DNA of 64,000 nt from Frankia alni ACN14a (GTDB taxonomy: Bacteria > Actinomycetota > Actinomycetes > Frankiales > Frankiaceae): contig NC_008278.1 of assembly GCF_000058485.1 (NCBI RefSeq), forward strand, positions 310,001-374,000. The letters are read 5' to 3'. Below, piece by piece: positions 50,128-59,601 of this stretch; within the stretch, counting starts at the first letter, position 1; each line of letters opens with the position of its first letter. The position numbers and the translations under genes were made by a program. Under the pieces are notes generated by a model that had not been told where the DNA came from, did not search any database, and saw only the letters and a list, made by a program, of their open reading frames with translations.

Positions 50128-53100
50128 CCGTTGCCGTCGACGAGGCGGACCAGCGCCACCCGGGAGGACACGCCGAGCTTGCGATAGATGCGGGTCAGGT
50201 GCGCGTCCACGGTCCGTGGGCTCAGCCGCAGGTCGTAGGCGATCTGCCGGCTCGTCTTGCCGCCGACCGCGACCAGGGCGATTTCCCGTTCCCGCGGGGT
50301 CAGGCCGGCCAGCGCGTCGACGCCGGCCGAGCGCCGTTCGTCCAGCGCGCGCAGGGCGGCTCGGGCCTGTGCGCCCAGCCGGTGCGCCCCGCACCGGCCG
50401 GCGAGCTCGATGGCGACGGCGAGCTGGCGGGCGGCCGGGTTGGTGCGTCCCGCCGCGGCCAGGCAGAGCCCGCCCTGCACCAGCAGGTAGGTGCGCAGCG
50501 AGAGCATGCCGGCGGCGGCGAACAGGTCGGCCGCCTGCTGGTAGAGCGCGCCGGCCGCGGCCGGCTCGGCGTGGCGCACCGCGTGCGCCCGGGCGGCGAG
50601 GGCGTGCCCGCGCTGGTAGCCCAGATTCAGGCCCTCGGCGGCCTGTTCGGCACCGTCCGCCCAGCGGCGTGCGGCGGAGGCGTCCCCGAGGCGTTCGGAG
50701 GCGGCGGTGAGTGCCTCGAACGCCATCGGGCGCAGGACGGGCGACAGCTCCGCCAGCGTCTCGCCGCCGCCGGTGTCGAGGATCAGCGCCATCGTCCGGT
50801 GGGGGTCGCCGCTGTCGGTCTCGGCCGCGTACGCCGTCCAGATCGCCGCCACGTCGCCCCACCAGGACCGTCGCGGCGTCGGCCGGGCGGTGAACCGCTC
50901 GATGGCGGCCTCCTCGGCGAGCGTGGCCGCCCGCCGGCTGCCGTGGCCGTCGATCCACACCCCGGCCAGCGCCTCGATGGCTCCGGCGAGGTTCGTGTGG
51001 TGGCCGCGCCGGGTGTTGCGGATGAGGTGCTGCACCTCGGCGGCGGTCTGGCGGGCGTCGGCGAGCCGGCCGACCCGGTGGTAGACCGCGCCGAGCCCGC
51101 CGAGCAGCAGCGGCAGGGTGTCGTCGCGACCGGTGCGGCGGGCGAGGGCGGCCCCACGGCTGAAGTGCCGTTCGGCGTCGAGCTGGCGGCCCAGCACCGA
51201 GTCCGCCCAGCCGAGCAGGGCCAGGTGCTCGGGATGATCGGCGAGCTCGGCGTCGGGCAACCGGTCGGCGATCGCGATGCAGGCGGTCACGGTCGTCGCC
51301 GCCGCCGGGATGTCCCCACCGAACGCCTCGACGACCCCGCGCAGGGCCAGCGCGCCGACCTCGGCGGTGTGGTCCTGCTGTTCGCGGGCGAGCCGCAGCA
51401 GCAGGCCCAGGTCGTCGGGGCTGGGCGGCGTGCCGTCGAGCAGCCCCACCGCCGCCCGGGTCAGCAGCAGGGTGATGATGGCCGGTCGGGCCTGCGGGCG
51501 GACCGGGCGGCCGGCGGCCCCCGGCGGATGGGCGGCCCCCGGCGGATGGGCGGCGCCCGGCCGGTGGGCGGCGCCCGGCGTGTGGGCGAGCTGCCCCGGC
51601 GGCTCGCCGATGGCCGCGTCGATCTCGTCGGTGAGGATCGCCTGCGAGTCCGCGTGCTGTCCGAGGGAGTAGGCCAGCATGGCGCACAGGGAGGCGAGGT
51701 CGGCACGGGCCGTCGCCGAGAGCGTGGCGGCCAGCCGCAGGGTCTGGCGGATCTGCGCCAGGCTCTCCGCGAGCTGTCCGGCTGCGCCCAACGCCCGGGC
51801 CAGGCCGAGGGACACCTCGCCGCGCAGGCCCTGGACCCGAGCCGGATCCTCCCCGTCGACGTCGGCGAGGATGCGCAGCGCCAGCCACAGCCAGCGCACG
51901 GCGTCGGGCGGCGCGGTGGCCAGCCGCTCCTCGGCCGCCCAGGCCAGCACCTCCACCTCGTCGAGACCCGAGCCCTGCGGGCAGTGCTCGATGTGCGCCG
52001 CGAGGACGGCCGGCGGTGCGCCGGACAGGCCGAGGATCCGCGCCGCCCGGCGGTGCGCCGCGCGCCGCCAGCCCGGGTCGACGGTCGGGTAGAGCATGCG
52101 GGCCAGCAGCGGATGGCGCAGCCGGTAGGCCGCCCCGTCGGTCGCCACCAGCAGGTCCCGGGCGGTGAGGGTGGCCACGGCGGCACAGGCCGGGTCGATC
52201 GCCAGCGCAGCGACGGCGGCGGCGGTGTCGACGTCGAACGCCTCGTCGAGAACCACCGCCGCCCAGACCAGGTGCAGGCAGGCCGGGTCGAGTTCGGCGA
52301 GCTCGGCCAGTACCGGGCTGACCAGGTCGCTCGGCGGCCGGTCGAGATCGCTGGCCTCGGGCCCCTGGCCTTCGTCGGCGGCCAGCTCGGCCCGGCCGGG
52401 GGCCAGGCCGTGGGCAAGGGCGGTCAGACCGAGCAGGTAGTGCGGATTGCCCTCACTTGCCTGGTGCAGCTCCCACAGCCGGGGGTCGTCGGTGGCCAGG
52501 CCGGTGAGCTGCGCCGCCTGCTCCAGGGTGAGCGGCGGGAGGTCGATGCGGTCGACGGTGCCGAGTTCCTCGCCCTCGGCGAGTGAGCGCAGCAGCCGGG
52601 GCGGGCTCTGGCGCGGTCGGTGGGCCAGGACGAGCAGCAGGTGGGCGTCGACCGGCCAGCGGACGAGATGGTCGATGAGTGCGCTGGACGCCTCGTCCGC
52701 CCAGTGGACGTCGTCGACGATCAGGACGAGCCCGTCGCCGGCCGCCCGGCCCAGCAGCAGCCGAGCGGCGTCGAACAGCGAGCCCTCGGCATCCCGCCGC
52801 GCCGACCCGGCGTCCGGCCAGGACGCCCCGCTGCCCGGCGTGGACAGCATGGTGGCAAGCAGCGGTCCGGGCGAGGACCGGTCGGCCTCTGCCGAGGGGG
52901 GCGGTTGGATGGACAGCAGCCGGCTGAACACGCCGAAGCGGACCGCCCGGTCGGACTCGGTGCAGCGGCCGCTGACGACCGGCAGGCCGCGCCTGGCCGC
53001 CTGCCGGGTCAGCTCGCCGAGCAGCCGGGTCTTGCCGATGCCGGGGTCCCCGCGGACCTCGACGATGCGCCCCTGACCGGTTGCCAACGCCTCGAGTGCC

Positions 53101-53174
53101 GCCAGCAGGCGGCGACGTTCCTTCGGCCGGACCGCGCGCGGCCGCCGGCCGGCGCCGGAACGTGAGCCGGTCAA
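50118..53174 (-). CDS. LuxR family regulator of LAL type (large ATP-binding)
   Basis: A 1018-residue regulator. The N-terminus has an AAA/NTPase module with Walker A GDPGIGKT (42-49) and Walker B LVLIVDDVHW (around 155). A long helical TPR-like middle follows, then a C-terminal LuxR helix-turn-helix (LTPREREIALVAVGGKTSRQIAYDLRLSPRTVDAHLTRIYRKLG). LAL proteins often activate transport or secondary-metabolism genes in response to a small ligand. The start is TTG 53174, overlapping the stop of the upstream Dpp ATPase (TTGA). The regulator is therefore translationally coupled to the transporter it likely controls. An Ala/His/Pro repeat occurs near residue 535. Confidence 0.92.
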   Translation of the reverse strand: MTGSRSGAGRRPRAVRPKERRRLLAALEALATGQGRIVEVRGDPGIGKTRLLGELTRQAARRGLPVVSGRCTESDRAVRFGVFSRLLSIQPPPSAEADRSSPGPLLATMLSTPGSGASWPDAGSARRDAEGSLFDAARLLLGRAAGDGLVLIVDDVHWADEASSALIDHLVRWPVDAHLLLVLAHRPRQSPPRLLRSLAEGEELGTVDRIDLPPLTLEQAAQLTGLATDDPRLWELHQASEGNPHYLLGLTALAHGLAPGRAELAADEGQGPEASDLDRPPSDLVSPVLAELAELDPACLHLVWAAVVLDEAFDVDTAAAVAALAIDPACAAVATLTARDLLVATDGAAYRLRHPLLARMLYPTVDPGWRRAAHRRAARILGLSGAPPAVLAAHIEHCPQGSGLDEVEVLAWAAEERLATAPPDAVRWLWLALRILADVDGEDPARVQGLRGEVSLGLARALGAAGQLAESLAQIRQTLRLAATLSATARADLASLCAMLAYSLGQHADSQAILTDEIDAAIGEPPGQLAHTPGAAHRPGAAHPPGAAHPPGAAGRPVRPQARPAIITLLLTRAAVGLLDGTPPSPDDLGLLLRLAREQQDHTAEVGALALRGVVEAFGGDIPAAATTVTACIAIADRLPDAELADHPEHLALLGWADSVLGRQLDAERHFSRGAALARRTGRDDTLPLLLGGLGAVYHRVGRLADARQTAAEVQHLIRNTRRGHHTNLAGAIEALAGVWIDGHGSRRAATLAEEAAIERFTARPTPRRSWWGDVAAIWTAYAAETDSGDPHRTMALILDTGGGETLAELSPVLRPMAFEALTAASERLGDASAARRWADGAEQAAEGLNLGYQRGHALAARAHAVRHAEPAAAGALYQQAADLFAAAGMLSLRTYLLVQGGLCLAAAGRTNPAARQLAVAIELAGRCGAHRLGAQARAALRALDERRSAGVDALAGLTPREREIALVAVGGKTSRQIAYDLRLSPRTVDAHLTRIYRKLGVSSRVALVRLVDGNGPR

Positions 53175-55261
53175 GTGAGGTCGGGCCGGGGCACGGCGGC
53201 GAGCAGGGTCCGGGTGTACTCCTGCGCCGGTTGGGCGAAGACCTGCCCGACCGGTCCGGTCTCGACGACCAGGCCGTCCTTCATCACCACCAGCCGATCG
53301 CTGATGTGGTGGATGACGCCGAGGTCGTGGGAGATGAAGAGCATGGCGACGCCGAGATCCTGCTGGAGCCCGGCGAGCAGGTCGAGGATCTGGGCCTGGA
53401 CCGAGACGTCGAGCGCGGAGACCGGCTCGTCGCAGACGAGCAGCTCCGGCTCCGTGGCCAGGGCCCGCGCGATGGCCACCCGCTGCCGCTGACCACCGGA
53501 GAGCTCCGGTGGTCGCCGCCGCAGCAGGCCGGCGGCCAGCCCCACCCGTTCGAGCAGGTCGACGACCCGGTCACGGCGTTGCTGCCCGCGGCCCACCCCG
53601 GCCGCGCCCAGCGCCTCACCGATGATCCTCTCGGTGGTGAACCGCGGGTCGAACGATCCGAGCGGATCCTGGTAGACGGCCTGGATGCGTGGCCGCAGGG
53701 CGCGCCGCCGGCGTTCCGGCAGCCCGCTCCAGGGCGCGCCGGCGAACCGCACCGTCCCGGAGTCCGGGGCCTGCATCCCCAGCACGATCCGGGCCACGGT
53801 CGTCTTGCCGGAGCCGGACTCGCCGACCACGCCGAGGGTCTCCCCGGCGAACAGCTCGAACGACACGTCCCGCACGGCGTGCCGCCAGGATCCGTCGGGG
53901 GAGCGGAACCGCTGGTTGATCGCGGTCACCTCGACGAGCGGACCGGCGTCGGCCCCCCGTCCCGGCCGGTCCGCCCCTGCCACCGGCGCGGCCGTCGTGG
54001 CGACGAGGGCCCGGTCGGCCGCCGAAGCCGTGGAGGTGACGGTGGCCGCCGGGGTGCTGGGCGCGGCGGCTGGCGCCGTGGTGGGCGGGGGCGGACCGGG
54101 ATGCCAGCACAGCGTCCGGTGGGTGTGCTCGTCGTCCGCCGGCGACGGCAGTTCGGCGCGGCAGCGCTCGTCGCTGCGCGGGCAGCGGGCCGCGTACGGG
54201 CAGCCGGCGGTGGCCGGCGGGCGGTCGACCGGCGTGATCGACAGCCGGGTGCCCTTGGCGTGCATCGCGGGCACGGCGGCGAGCAGCGCCTGCGTGTACG
54301 GGTGACGCGGGTCGGCCAGCACGGTCGCGGTCGGCCCCTGCTCGACGACCAGCCCGCCGTACATGACCGCCACCTGGTCGGCGAGCCCGGCGACGACGGC
54401 GAGGTCGTGGCTGATCAGCAGGACCGACATGCCCTCCGCGGTCAGGCCGCGCAGCAGGTCGAGCACCTGCGCCTGCACGGTGACGTCGAGGGCCGTGGTG
54501 GGCTCGTCGGCCACCAGCAGCTCCGGGCCGGCGGCGAGCGCCGAGGCGATCAGCGCGCGCTGGCGCAGGCCGCCGGAGAGCTGGTGCGGGTACTGCGCCG
54601 CCCGCTGGGCCGGTTCGGGCACGCCGACGTCGGTGAGCAGGCTCAGCACGCGGGAGTGGACGCCGGCGCGGTCGACGACCCGGTGGGTGCGCAACGCCTC
54701 GGCGATCTCCGCGCCGGCGGTGCGCAGCGGGTCGAGGGAGACCAGGGCGTCCTGGAGCACCAGGCCGATGTGCCGTCCCCGGATGCGCCGCCACGACGCC
54801 TCGCGCACCCTGGTCAGGTCCTCGCCGGCGAAGCCCAGCCGTCGCGCGCTGACCGTCGCGCGGGCACCCGTCAGCCCGACGAGTGTCCGGGCGGTGACGC
54901 TCTTGCCGGACCCGGACTCCCCCACGATGGCGAGGCACTCGCCCCGGCGCAGGGTGAACGACACGTCCCGCACCGCCCGGACGGGGTGGGCGGACCGCGC
55001 GTCGAAGGTCACGCTGAGCCCCTCGACGACCAGCAGGGGGTCATCCGCCGGCACGGGAGGCCGCCCCGCTGCGCCCGGCCCGTCCGTCGGCAGGGACGCC
55101 GAGCCCGGCCCGTCCGTCGCGAGGGCCGCGCTCGGCGCGGCCGACGAGTGGACCGGCGGCTGGACGGACACCGGCGGCGGGACGGACACCGGCGGCTGGA
55201 CGGACACCGGCGGCGCCGGGGCGAGGGCCGCCGGAGCGGGCGCCCCGGAGGGGTCGCTCAT
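53171..55261 (-). CDS. Dipeptide/oligopeptide ABC transporter ATPase, fused DppD-DppF
   Basis: A 696-residue protein holding both ATPases of a peptide/nickel-type importer. The first NBD (about 75-330) has GESGSGKS, LSGGLRQRA and VADEPTTALD. The second (about 440-690) has GESGSGKTT, LSGGQRQRV and VCDEPVSALD. Each is followed by the oligopeptide-type C-terminal motif, with a Cys cluster in the first (CPYAARCPRSDERC), which may bind an Fe-S cluster. The N-terminal 70 residues are Pro/Val/Ser-rich, with repeated PPVSVQ. The start is ATG 55261, overlapping the permease stop by 4 bp. It belongs to the operon of substrate-binding protein, two permeases and regulator. Confidence 0.94.
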   Translation of the reverse strand: MSDPSGAPAPAALAPAPPVSVQPPVSVPPPVSVQPPVHSSAAPSAALATDGPGSASLPTDGPGAAGRPPVPADDPLLVVEGLSVTFDARSAHPVRAVRDVSFTLRRGECLAIVGESGSGKSVTARTLVGLTGARATVSARRLGFAGEDLTRVREASWRRIRGRHIGLVLQDALVSLDPLRTAGAEIAEALRTHRVVDRAGVHSRVLSLLTDVGVPEPAQRAAQYPHQLSGGLRQRALIASALAAGPELLVADEPTTALDVTVQAQVLDLLRGLTAEGMSVLLISHDLAVVAGLADQVAVMYGGLVVEQGPTATVLADPRHPYTQALLAAVPAMHAKGTRLSITPVDRPPATAGCPYAARCPRSDERCRAELPSPADDEHTHRTLCWHPGPPPPTTAPAAAPSTPAATVTSTASAADRALVATTAAPVAGADRPGRGADAGPLVEVTAINQRFRSPDGSWRHAVRDVSFELFAGETLGVVGESGSGKTTVARIVLGMQAPDSGTVRFAGAPWSGLPERRRRALRPRIQAVYQDPLGSFDPRFTTERIIGEALGAAGVGRGQQRRDRVVDLLERVGLAAGLLRRRPPELSGGQRQRVAIARALATEPELLVCDEPVSALDVSVQAQILDLLAGLQQDLGVAMLFISHDLGVIHHISDRLVVMKDGLVVETGPVGQVFAQPAQEYTRTLLAAVPRPDLT

Positions 55262-56133
55262 CGGCTCGTCCTCCTTGTGTAACGCGCCTGGGCGTGGCGT
55301 CCCACGACGTTCACGGCGATCACCGTGACGGTGATGGCGGCACCCGGGAACACCCCGATCCACCAGGCGGTGGACAGGTAGTTGCGGCCCTCCGAGAGCA
55401 TCAGCCCCCACTCCGGGGTCGGCGGCCCGACGCCGAATCCGAGGAAGCTCAGGCTGGAGGCGGCGATGAGCGTGGTGCCGAAGCCGACGGTCGCCAGCAC
55501 CAGCAGCGGGCCCAGGGTGTTCGGCAGGATGTGCCGCGCGACCAGCAGCCAGCGGCGAAGGCCCAGCCCGACGGCCGCCTCGACGTAGCCGGAGCGGCGC
55601 ACCACCAGCGCCTCCGCCCGCACCATCCGGGCGTAGCCGGGCACGGTGGAGATCGCCACGGCGAGGGTCAGGTTCCACGCGCCGCTGCCCAGCACCGCCA
55701 TCGCCAGCAGGGCCAGCAGCAGCGGCGGCAACGCGAGCAGGACGTCGGCCAGCCGCATCAGCACCGCGTCCACCGTCCGACCGCCGAGCGCGGCGGCCAG
55801 GCCCAGCACCGCGCCGGCCAGCACGCCGAGCAGGGTCGCGCCCACGCCGAGCCGCAGCGACCGGCCGGCCCCGTCGACCACCCGGGTGAACACGTCCCGG
55901 CCGAGCTGGTCGGTGCCGAACCAGTGCGCCCCGCTCGGGCCGTGCAGCGCGTCGACCGACGCGGTGTCCGTCGGCGACCGGTCGGTGAACAGCCCCGGTG
56001 CCACCGCGATGAGGATGATCAGTAGCAGGATGCCGGCCGCGAGCACCAGCCCGACCCGAGGCGGCCGGCGCCCGCGGGTCAGGCCGCGCCGGCCGAGCCG
56101 GCCGAGCCCGACGGCGACGTCGATCGCCGTCAT
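55258..56133 (-). CDS. dppC: Dipeptide/nickel-type ABC transporter permease (DppC-like)
   Basis: A 291-residue inner-membrane permease. It has an N-terminal hydrophobic helix (GLVLAAGILLLIILIAVAPGLF) and an extracellular segment (HWFGTDQLGRDVFTRVV) that is a hallmark of DppC/OppC. The EAA loop that contacts the ATPase is YVEAAVGLGLRRWLLVARHILPN. Four further helices follow. Its ATG overlaps the DppB stop (ATGA) and its own stop overlaps the ATPase start. With DppB it forms the translocation pore. Confidence 0.94.
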   Translation of the reverse strand: MTAIDVAVGLGRLGRRGLTRGRRPPRVGLVLAAGILLLIILIAVAPGLFTDRSPTDTASVDALHGPSGAHWFGTDQLGRDVFTRVVDGAGRSLRLGVGATLLGVLAGAVLGLAAALGGRTVDAVLMRLADVLLALPPLLLALLAMAVLGSGAWNLTLAVAISTVPGYARMVRAEALVVRRSGYVEAAVGLGLRRWLLVARHILPNTLGPLLVLATVGFGTTLIAASSLSFLGFGVGPPTPEWGLMLSEGRNYLSTAWWIGVFPGAAITVTVIAVNVVGRHAQARYTRRTSR

Positions 56134-57107
56134 GCCTGCGCGCCCTTCGCGTCCCTCGCGCCCGCCGCGGTGCCCTCGGTCCGCAGCCGCGGGTCGATGG
56201 TGAGGTAGAGCAGGTCGACGGCGGTGGAGATCACGACGAACACCAGCGCGGACAGCAGCACGACGCCCATCACGACGGGCATGTCCCGGCTGCTGACGGC
56301 CTGCAGGGTCAGCGCGCCGATGCCGGGTCGGGCGAAGACCTTCTCGACGAGCACCGCACCGCCCAGCAGGGTGCCGGTCAGCCAGCCCGAGAGCGTGACC
56401 AGCGGCACCGCCGCGTGCCGCAGCGCGTGCCGCAGCCGGACCGCGGTCTGGCTCAGGCCGCGGGCCCGGGCGGTGGCGACGAAGGGCTGTTCGAGCGCGG
56501 TCTCCAACCCCTCCCGCAGCACCTGGCCGAGGATCCCGGCCACCGGCAGGCCGAGGGTCAGCGCGGGAAGCACCAGCGCGGAGAACCCTTCTGCCCCGGC
56601 GACCGGGAACAGCTCGAGGCGGAACGAGAACGCGGTGAGCAGCAGGATGCCCAGCCAGAACGACGGCGTGGACACCGCGACGAGCTCCCAGAGGTTGGCC
56701 AGCGCGCGCAGGCCGGGGCGGCGGCCCGCGGTGGCCACCGCGGAGACCACCGCGAGGACCACCGCGAGGACGATCGCGGCCAGGGCGAGCTCCACCGTCG
56801 GGCGCAGCTGGTCACCGATCAGCTTCGACACCGGCTGCTGGAGCTGGAAGGACTCGCCGAGATCGCCGTGCAGCAGCCGGCCCAGGTAGTGCAGGTACTG
56901 CATGATCAGTGGTTGGTCGAGGCCCAGATCGAGCCGGATCTGGGCCCGGACCTCGGGGGAGGCCATGTTCGACGGCCCGAGGATGATGGCCACCGGATCG
57001 CCGGGCAGCAGGTGCAGAGCGATGAACGCGGTCGTCGCCGCGCCCAGCATGACCGCCGCCGCGGCGGCCACCCGGCGGCCGACGGCGGCGGCAACCCCCC
57101 CCGTCAT
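56130..57107 (-). CDS. dppB: Dipeptide/nickel-type ABC transporter permease (DppB-like)
   Basis: A 325-residue permease of the DppB/OppB type. The first helix (VMLGAATTAFIALHLLPGDPVAIILG) ends in the family GDP motif. QYLHYLGRLLHGDLGESF follows, and the EAA loop lies in FVATARARGLSQTAVRLRHALRHA. The last helices have KVFARPGIGALTLQAV. It is translated two bases after the substrate-binding protein gene and coupled to DppC. Confidence 0.94.
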   Translation of the reverse strand: MTGGVAAAVGRRVAAAAAVMLGAATTAFIALHLLPGDPVAIILGPSNMASPEVRAQIRLDLGLDQPLIMQYLHYLGRLLHGDLGESFQLQQPVSKLIGDQLRPTVELALAAIVLAVVLAVVSAVATAGRRPGLRALANLWELVAVSTPSFWLGILLLTAFSFRLELFPVAGAEGFSALVLPALTLGLPVAGILGQVLREGLETALEQPFVATARARGLSQTAVRLRHALRHAAVPLVTLSGWLTGTLLGGAVLVEKVFARPGIGALTLQAVSSRDMPVVMGVVLLSALVFVVISTAVDLLYLTIDPRLRTEGTAAGARDAKGAQA

Positions 57108-57109
57108 GG

Positions 57110-58774
57110 TCAGCTGCGCCAGGTGTCGAAGAGCAGCGGCTTGCCGTTGGGGTCGACGGTCAGCCCCGACACGTCGGTCGCGATGGCGACGAGCTTCGTC
57201 GGGATGTAGATCGGCAGCACGACCGCGTCGTCGACGACCACCCGGTGCTGCACCTTGCCGTACAGGTCGTCCCGCTTGGCCCGGTCGAGGGTGGCCGCGC
57301 CGGCGTCGGTCCAGGTGTCCACCTGCGGGTCCTTCAGGTTAGCGGCGTTCTGACCGCCGGTGGCCGGCAGGCTGGCCGAGTTGAAGAACCCGCGCAGGAT
57401 GTCCGGCTCGAACCGCGTCCACGAGAAGTCGTACAGGTCGTAGTTGCCGTTCAGGGCCAGGGAGACGTAGGCGCCGATGTCGAGGGCGGGTCGGGTGACC
57501 TCCACGCCGATCTTCTTCAGGTCCGCCTGGATCGCCTGGGCGACGACCTCCCGCTGCTCGCGGGTGTGCGGCGGGTTCCACGGCCAGTTCACGGTCAGCC
57601 GCTTGCCGTCCTTGGTCCGGTAACCCTGGCCGTCACGCCCCGTCCACCCGGCCTCGTCGAGCAGCTTCCCGGCGGCCGTCGGATCGAACGCGATGGCGTT
57701 GGTCAGCGTCTTGTCGTAGGACGGGGTGGCCGGGGTCAGCGGGCTCCACGCCCGGGCGTACTGGCCGAAGTACACCGTCTTCACGGCCTGGTCGACGTTG
57801 GCGCCGAGCTGGATCGCCCGGCGGACCCGCACGTCGTCCAGGGGTCCGTGCGCGGTGTTGAGGTAGACGTTGTAGGCGCCGCCGGCGTCCTCCACCTTGC
57901 GGATCTGCAGGCCCTTGTCCGCCTCGACCGTCCTGGTGTCCGACGGCGGGATGCTCGTGGCCACGTCGACCTGGCCGCTGGTCACGGCGCCGACCCGGAC
58001 CGTGTCCTCGGTCAGGAAGCGGAAGGTCACCTTGTCCAAGTAGGCCGCGCCGGTGTGCGCGGCCTGCTGCGGCGCCCAGTTGTACTTCGGGTTCTTCGTC
58101 AGGACGACGCTCTGGCCCTTGGTGTAGCTGGTGAAGACGAACGGTCCGGTGCCGACGATCGCGCTGCCGCCGGCGCACAGTGCGTCGGGCCCGTGGCTGA
58201 GCGAACGGGTGGAGTAGAAGCCCAGGTTGGGGGTGCTCGCGCCCTGCAGGAACGGGGCGAAGGGCTTGGAGAAGTTGACCTTCACCGTGTGCGCGTCGAC
58301 GACGTCGGTGCCGGTGTAGGGGCCGAGCAGGGTGGCCGCGTACTGCGACTTCGTCTTCTTGTCGACGATGCGGTCGAAGTTCGCCTTCACCGCGGCCGCG
58401 TCGAACGGCGTGCCGTCGGTGAACGTCACCCCCTCGCGCAGCTTGAAGGTGTAGGTCTTCAGGTCCGAGGCGACCTCCCACGACGTCGCCAGCCACGGAT
58501 GGAATACGCCCTTGGCGTCGACGGTCACCAGGGAGTCGACCACCCCGCGTTCGATGTCACCGGTGATTCCCTGCTGATTGACCTGAAGATCGAAGCAGGT
58601 GGGTTCGACGTCGAGGGCGTAGGTCAGCGACCCGCCGGCCTTGGGCTTGCCCGATCCAGCCCCGGACCCTCCCGCGTCGGAGCCGGAACCCGAGTCCGAG
58701 CCGCAGGAGGTGAGAACCAGGGTCGCCGCTGTCGCCGCGGCGAAAAGAAGGTGGACGGGTCTGGCGAGACGCAT
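57110..58774 (-). CDS. dppA: Dipeptide/oligopeptide ABC transporter substrate-binding lipoprotein
   Basis: A 554-residue SBP_bac_5 family protein. It has a lipoprotein signal (LLFAAATAATLVLTSCGS, lipid-anchored at Cys), a Gly/Ser linker, then DVEPTCFDLQVNQQGITGDIERGVVDSLV and WLATSWEVASDLKTYTFKLREGVTFTDGTPFDAAAVKANFDRI, the family hallmark. It binds peptides, nickel or other small ligands outside the cell; specificity cannot be told. The start is ATG 58774 with GGAG seven bases upstream. It heads the operon that continues with DppB, DppC, the fused ATPase and a LAL regulator. Confidence 0.95.
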   Translation of the reverse strand: MRLARPVHLLFAAATAATLVLTSCGSDSGSGSDAGGSGAGSGKPKAGGSLTYALDVEPTCFDLQVNQQGITGDIERGVVDSLVTVDAKGVFHPWLATSWEVASDLKTYTFKLREGVTFTDGTPFDAAAVKANFDRIVDKKTKSQYAATLLGPYTGTDVVDAHTVKVNFSKPFAPFLQGASTPNLGFYSTRSLSHGPDALCAGGSAIVGTGPFVFTSYTKGQSVVLTKNPKYNWAPQQAAHTGAAYLDKVTFRFLTEDTVRVGAVTSGQVDVATSIPPSDTRTVEADKGLQIRKVEDAGGAYNVYLNTAHGPLDDVRVRRAIQLGANVDQAVKTVYFGQYARAWSPLTPATPSYDKTLTNAIAFDPTAAGKLLDEAGWTGRDGQGYRTKDGKRLTVNWPWNPPHTREQREVVAQAIQADLKKIGVEVTRPALDIGAYVSLALNGNYDLYDFSWTRFEPDILRGFFNSASLPATGGQNAANLKDPQVDTWTDAGAATLDRAKRDDLYGKVQHRVVVDDAVVLPIYIPTKLVAIATDVSGLTVDPNGKPLLFDTWRS

Positions 58775-59601
58775 GCGTGTGCTCCGGGAGTATGGAGGAT
58801 GGCGTGGTGCGGAATTGCCGGGACTGGCCCGATGGCGGCAGCCGACGTGTGCACGAAAAGGGCTGGGAAGAGACCGGAAATGGCCGATCGAAGGTGTCTC
58901 GGCGCGGCGGAGACGGCGTTACCGGAGAACGTTCGGCAAGCCGCCGCGCCGGGGTCCGGGGCGCGGCGGTCCATGATCATATAATCGATTCCCCGTGCGG
59001 GGTCGGGCCATCAGGGCCGCGCGGACCGCCAGGACCGTGAACCTGCCCCGACATCCTCCGGGCCCGGTCGGGCGGTCGACCGCACCTCAAGGTGAGGGCG
59101 GGCGGTGGTGGTCTTTCGGCTGTCCTGCTCTAGCGGGAATGCCGGTCGCCGCCGGGACAGGAAGCGCTCGAAACCCGCAGCAGATCGATGTGCCGGCGCG
59201 CGGTGAGGACGGTGCGCGCTGCTGTTCCGGCGATCTGCCGGGGCGGTCGGACGAGGGCGTGGCCGAACGGCGCACGCGGAATGGAAGTCAATGTCCGGCG
59301 GCGCGTCCGCGAGGTCGGAAGGTGCTGCCGGTCGTCCACGGAATTCATCTTAGAGAAACCTGGCACTTTTGTGGTGGAAACTGTGATGCATGCCACTTCC
59401 GAAGTTATCGACTGCGATTTTGTCGTGGTCGTGGTTACGTCCAACCCGACGCACAGTCCGTGCTATGTGGGGGTTCGATCCCGGGCGCAAGGACCGGTTC
59501 GATGACCGTCGGCGTTCGGCCGACGGTCCGAATAGTTACGGATGACTGTCCGCTCAGCCGACCGCCGGTCGGTGCCGGCGAATCCGCCTTCCTCGAACGG
59601 T
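58775..59601. other. Intergenic region upstream of the Dpp operon
   Basis: 827 bases without a supported gene, between the start of dppA (minus) and the end of the MFS gene (minus). It must hold the dppA promoter. An AT-rich island around 58976-58990 contains a perfect TATAAT on the plus strand (58980-58985) and a TATGAT on the minus strand. Another AT-rich stretch lies at about 59340-59430. No -35 could be paired confidently. Confidence 0.5.

Noticed and set aside
59440-59490. GGGGTTCGATCCC-like sequence resembling a tRNA T-arm
   Set aside because: Only about three stem pairs form, and there is no matching acceptor stem, D-arm or anticodon arm within 80 bases.
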